From Aporrectodea caliginosa (taxonomy: Eukaryota > Annelida > Clitellata > Crassiclitellata > Lumbricidae), in contig JACEVL010000163.1 in the NCBI GenBank assembly GCA_020284085.1, positions 124,001 to 188,000 on the forward strand: a stretch of DNA of 64,000 nucleotides. The letters are read 5' to 3'. Below the pieces are notes generated by a model, which did no database searches, was not told the origin of the DNA, and saw nothing but the letters and a program-made list of their open reading frames with translations. Shown piece after piece: positions 60,540 to 64,000 of this stretch. Numbering within the stretch: position 1 is the stretch's first letter; every line of letters begins with the position of its first letter. The position numbers and the translations under genes are program-made.

Positions 60540-60890
60540 TGTGAAGAAGAATAATGTTAACAGAATGCGAAAAAGAATTAGAAGAAGAATGCGAAGAAGA
60601 AGAGCATATACAACAAAGAAGGAGGATGTGGAGAACGCGAAGAATTCAAAGAAGAAACAGAAGAAAAACATGACGTAGGCCCTATGCGAAGAAGAAGTAG
60701 GCCTAACATGCGAGGAATTCAAAGAAGAAGAATTAAAAGAAGAAGAAGAAGAATTAACAGAAGAATAAGAATAAGAATAAGAAGAAGAAGAAGAAGAACA
60801 AGAACAAGACAAGAACAAGAAGAACAAGAAGCACAAGAAGAACAAGAAGAAGAAAATAGAAGAAGAAAATAGAAGCAGAAGAAGAAGGCA
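60540..60890. repeat. (GAA)n purine-rich tract
   Basis: Mostly GAA/AGA triplets with AACAAGAAG variants. Long Arg/Lys or Phe/Ser frames on the two strands are translations of this tract. Confidence 0.9.
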
Positions 60891-60924
60891 GCCTTTTGTG
60901 TAAAGTGCTATTGACCGTAGCTGC

Positions 60925-61295
60925 GTAAAAATAGTCTAGTGGTTCGCATGCTGGACTATTAATATTAACCAAGTGTACAGGGTTTAGAGACATGTTAGGG
61001 CAGAAACATGTCTCGTATCTTTTTATTCTAATTGAAGCTTCTAACTATGACATCTGAGTCCACTGACCGCACACTATCGTTTACAAAATATGACGTCGAG
61101 GGGTGGACTGTCGATCGCCCTCATGTATGGTTGCAAAGATAATTTTTTTCTGAAACTCAGATTTCATAGTTAGTAGCTTCAATTAGAGCAGAAATATACC
61201 AAACGGTTTTCTGCCCTGACATGTATGTAAAGTTGTAAACCCTTGACTTCTTGGTTGATACTCCAGCATGCGAACCACTAGACTATTATTGCGCA
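60925..61295. repeat. Inverted repeat with tRNA-like termini
   Basis: AATAGTCTAGTGGTTCGCAT at 60929 is matched by its complement, ATGCGAACCACTAGACTATT, near 61268. The arms continue inwards for about 140 bases (ACATGT, TTGAAGCTTCTAACTATGA and TCATAGTTAGTAGCTTCAA) around a spacer of about 70. TAGTCTAGTGG is a typical tRNA A box. Confidence 0.75.
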
Positions 61296-62566
61296 GTATA
61301 CGGTCTACCATAAAGTCTGCCCGAAAGAACCAGCCTGCGATGAATCAATCTTTTAGCAGTCACCCAACAGACACACAGTTTTGAAACTTCAATTGGACTT
61401 TGACTTGTAGGCTTAACATCTTCATGTACAGCAGCTGAAGGCAGTGTGTAGGCAGCACCAGTCAGATAATCTTCCAGATATAAGATATCCATCAATTATA
61501 GCAAACTAGGTCGCTTACCAAGATTTGGAAAGATCTTGGTCGCTTACAGTTTTACTTGTGTTAGTGTCTTTATCTGGTTTATATGTGCATATTTCTGTTT
61601 ATTTCATGAGCAAACACACATACAAACGAGTGCACACACATTTTTATGACAGGTCAAAGACTTTTTTCGCAGTAGATTCAAAATAATAAAAAGCACATAA
61701 GTTTCAGGTTATTCGCGTAATCAACTTTTATCAGCTCATTATTTCGGAACGATTTAAAAAAAGTTTTTTCCGTAGTTAAACCTGCTCTGCGTGACATTAT
61801 CTGGCAATAGAAGAATCAATTGAAATAAAATTAGAAAAGAATGGAGTAGAGTAGGGTAGAGCAGATTAGAATTGATAGAGTAGACCAATGAATAGAATAC
61901 AACAGCATTAACAGAGTGAATTAGAATAAATTAACAGCATTAACATAGTGGATTAGAATAAATTAAGTTATAATTATAACAAAGTAGTGCATACTACAAA
62001 CCAGATGACTATAAGTCAGAAAACCACAACTGCAGAACATTAGGACAGAATGCAGTATGCAGAAGAGCAAAATATTCTAGTGACTGCCAACTGCAATGGA
62101 CTAATGAATCAGACAGAGCTTAAACAAAAGGTTGTCAGAATATTGAATACAGAAGATATTTTCTAGCTATCAGCAATATTTCGTATAAGCTTCTAATCTG
62201 ACGTAACAACATAGTTCGCAATCACAGTTAACATTTTTAATTGTGTGGGTTTTTGAAACTAGAAAAACCGGATAGTATATTTCATGGTGTCGAAAATAAA
62301 TGATCTTCTATTTTGCATTCATGTTTAAAAATCTAAAAATTGCTGACCTTAAAACTGGAAAGATTTGACTTACAAGTAGGCTACGTGCATATTTATGGTT
62401 TCGTATTATTCATCGTACTCAATCAGCCCAGCTCGTCTTGTTCATATACTCTGCAACGCTCGATTATTTACTGTTTTAGGTCGTCAGTTTTGAAAGTTTA
62501 ACAATTTCAGACTGTGGAAGAAAGGAAAGGTTCAGGTAGTTTCGCTTGCAGTTTTCATATTCTTAA

Positions 62567-62650
62567 TCAATCAATCAATTTTGATTTATTAAAAATAAGC
62601 TGGACAAGTAGGCTACACAACTTATGCACTGGAAAGGCCTACGTTTTTGC
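62567..62650 (-). repeat. LINE/SINE 3' tail with (ATTG)n
   Basis: In reverse it has AGCTTATTTTTAATAAATCA followed by ATTGATTGATTG. Related to 15664-15760. Confidence 0.5.
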
Positions 62651-62874
62651 AGCCATGTATACCCAGCACAATATTTCTTACTATGAAATATAATAGCCTT
62701 CAAACTGGAGCATCGCGTGATAAGAGCAACAGAAAGAGGAAGCCGTTCCTTTCAAACTTTGCTAACATAAGACAGAAGTTTCACCAGTAGCTGCAGGGTA
62801 AGGGACTAAGACTAATGTGAACAGCAAACAAACGGTATTAAACAGATGACGTCAACAGAGACCATCCGTTTAAC

Positions 62875-63054
62875 CATGGGCGTAGCCAGGAAAAATTTCG
62901 GAGGGGTTTAAGAATTCGGGGGTTTCCATTGGAGATGGTTGCAAAAACTAAGGTTTTAGGGTATTTCCCATGTAAAAGCATAGTCTATAAACATTTTTGG
63001 AAACTTAGAAAGGAGGGGGTCTGAACCCGTAAAACCATCCTTAATACGCCCATG
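62875..63054. mobile_element. 180-bp hAT-type MITE, TSD CGTTTAAC
   Basis: It starts CATGGGCGTAGCCAGG and ends TTAATACGCCCATG. An exact 8-bp duplication, CGTTTAAC, lies at 62867-62874 and 63055-63062. It is the same family as 33168-33338 in opposite orientation (TTCGGGGGTTT, AACCCGTAAAACCA). Confidence 0.95.
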
Positions 63055-64000
63055 CGTTTAACTATAGAACCGCAGAGCGTATAGGCCAACATTTATGGGT
63101 GGGCGAAATCGACAAATAAAGTGGAGCCTGATCCGTTGTTAGGTATTATCTGATGCTATTATGTGGTGTGATGAAGGCTAATATATCATGATATAGCCTA
63201 CTCCATTGCACTCAATTAACCAGACATTGAATCCTTAAAAATTTAATCATTCCGGAATTTGATCACTCGCCACTTAATCATTCCGGCATTTGATGACACA
63301 ACATCTAATCGCTAGACATATCAAGTTAGAGTAAACAGAGGACCTAGTGGTGAGAGGCCTTAGAGGCATGCATATTGCGATGGTAATGCAATGTCTACTG
63401 GCTCACTACATCAACTTTTATCAGCTCATTATTTGGAACGATTTAAAAAAAGTTCTCTACGTAGTTAAACCGAATTTTAGTTAAAACTGAATCACTCCGA
63501 CATTTATTCACCCAACACTAAATCACATCAGTAAATACTAAAACACAGAGAAATTAACTTATCTCAATCTCTAAACAACTTTAGGAAATTATTATTAATT
63601 TCCGTTTCCTCTTATTTCCGTTCCTCCATTTGTAAACTATTGAAAATACTGTATCAGCAGAAAATGTATTAATTCTTAAAATAGCCGATGAAACCTCAAA
63701 CTGTAGTCAAAACATAGTGAGCCCATGCGAGATCATCTACCTCACTCACAATTGCTCTGGTTTCTTGCCGTCTCGTCTACTGCAACTCACTAGTAATTGG
63801 GATTGCTAAACTGTTTGTACAAACTACCGTACAAGTGGTTCCAAAATCTTTGCGCAGGAACAATAACAAAGAGACCCAAGTTTCAGCATATTACACGATA
63901 TGCTCTATAGCTACAGTGGCTGCCCGTCGAGCTAATATTCAATTAAAAATGTCCTGACTCTAGCTGTGTCAAGCACTTAAACAACTTTGGGCTGTCGGGC

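Larger units (their letters stand above)
59343..64000. other. Repeat-bearing region without a recognised gene
   Basis: Expected to contain copy B exon 1 and promoter, but I found no signal-peptide exon with a suitable donor. It holds an hAT end fragment (59773-59812), a GAA-rich tract, a long inverted repeat with tRNA-like ends, a repeat present twice (61725-61790 and 63410-63480, beginning CAACTTTTATCAGCTCATTA), a LINE tail (62567-62650) and a MITE (62875-63054). Confidence 0.5.

Noticed and set aside
60456..60872. Arg/Lys- or Phe/Ser-rich frames
   Set aside because: They are translations of the (GAA)n tract.

Overview
This is animal nuclear DNA. Genes have short exons with GT-AG introns, and they sit among non-LTR retrotransposon ends, tRNA-derived SINEs, hAT-type elements with 8-bp target duplications and long (TA)n, (GT)n, (CT)n(AC)n and triplet microsatellites. 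The palindrome TAGGCCTA recurs many times. The overall look suits a marine invertebrate, perhaps a non-vertebrate deuterostome such as an echinoderm or hemichordate, but the species cannot be fixed from the sequence alone.

Layout. Bases 1-6538 show no gene; they hold microsatellites, nested repeats and an hAT element inside an older dispersed repeat. From 6539 to about 21143 (+ strand) lies a 15-exon MOV10-like SF1 RNA helicase with an N-terminal C2H2 finger. The exon phases join perfectly to about 1025 codons, and one intron is GC-AG. Two hAT elements, a SINE and LINE ends sit in its introns. Bases 21144-28016 are repeat-rich, including a probable 3.4-kb DNA element with inverted ends, internal tandem arrays and a broken PHD-like transposase tail. 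At 28017-29084 (+) is an intronless ankyrin-repeat/SOCS-box gene, a predicted Cullin-5 substrate adaptor.

From about 29.8 kb to beyond 59.3 kb (- strand) are two tandem copies of a gene I cannot assign to a named family. Reconstructed exon by exon, it encodes a type I membrane protein. In order: signal peptide (seen only in copy A), a 17-nt microexon, a beta/helix module, a threonine-rich stalk, a polybasic furin-like site, an acidic conserved segment, a second beta/helix module, a transmembrane helix and a short tail. Exon phases and most exon lengths match between copies. Copy B has lost nothing visible in exons 2-7 and its tail has a DEYLVPM tyrosine motif. Copy A has a frame-breaking 7-nt excess in the transmembrane exon, and Trp replaces the tail tyrosine. 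Copy B's introns are swollen by insertions: a LINE, a 1.4-kb inverted-repeat element, a GGTCTTGG-repeat hAT and a 168-bp satellite. This pair is the best candidate in the window for an undescribed system. Bases 59343-64000 hold repeats only; exon 1 of copy B was not found.

The helicase (RNA silencing or antiviral RNA control) and the ASB adaptor are independent genes; nothing shows that they work with the receptor-like pair.
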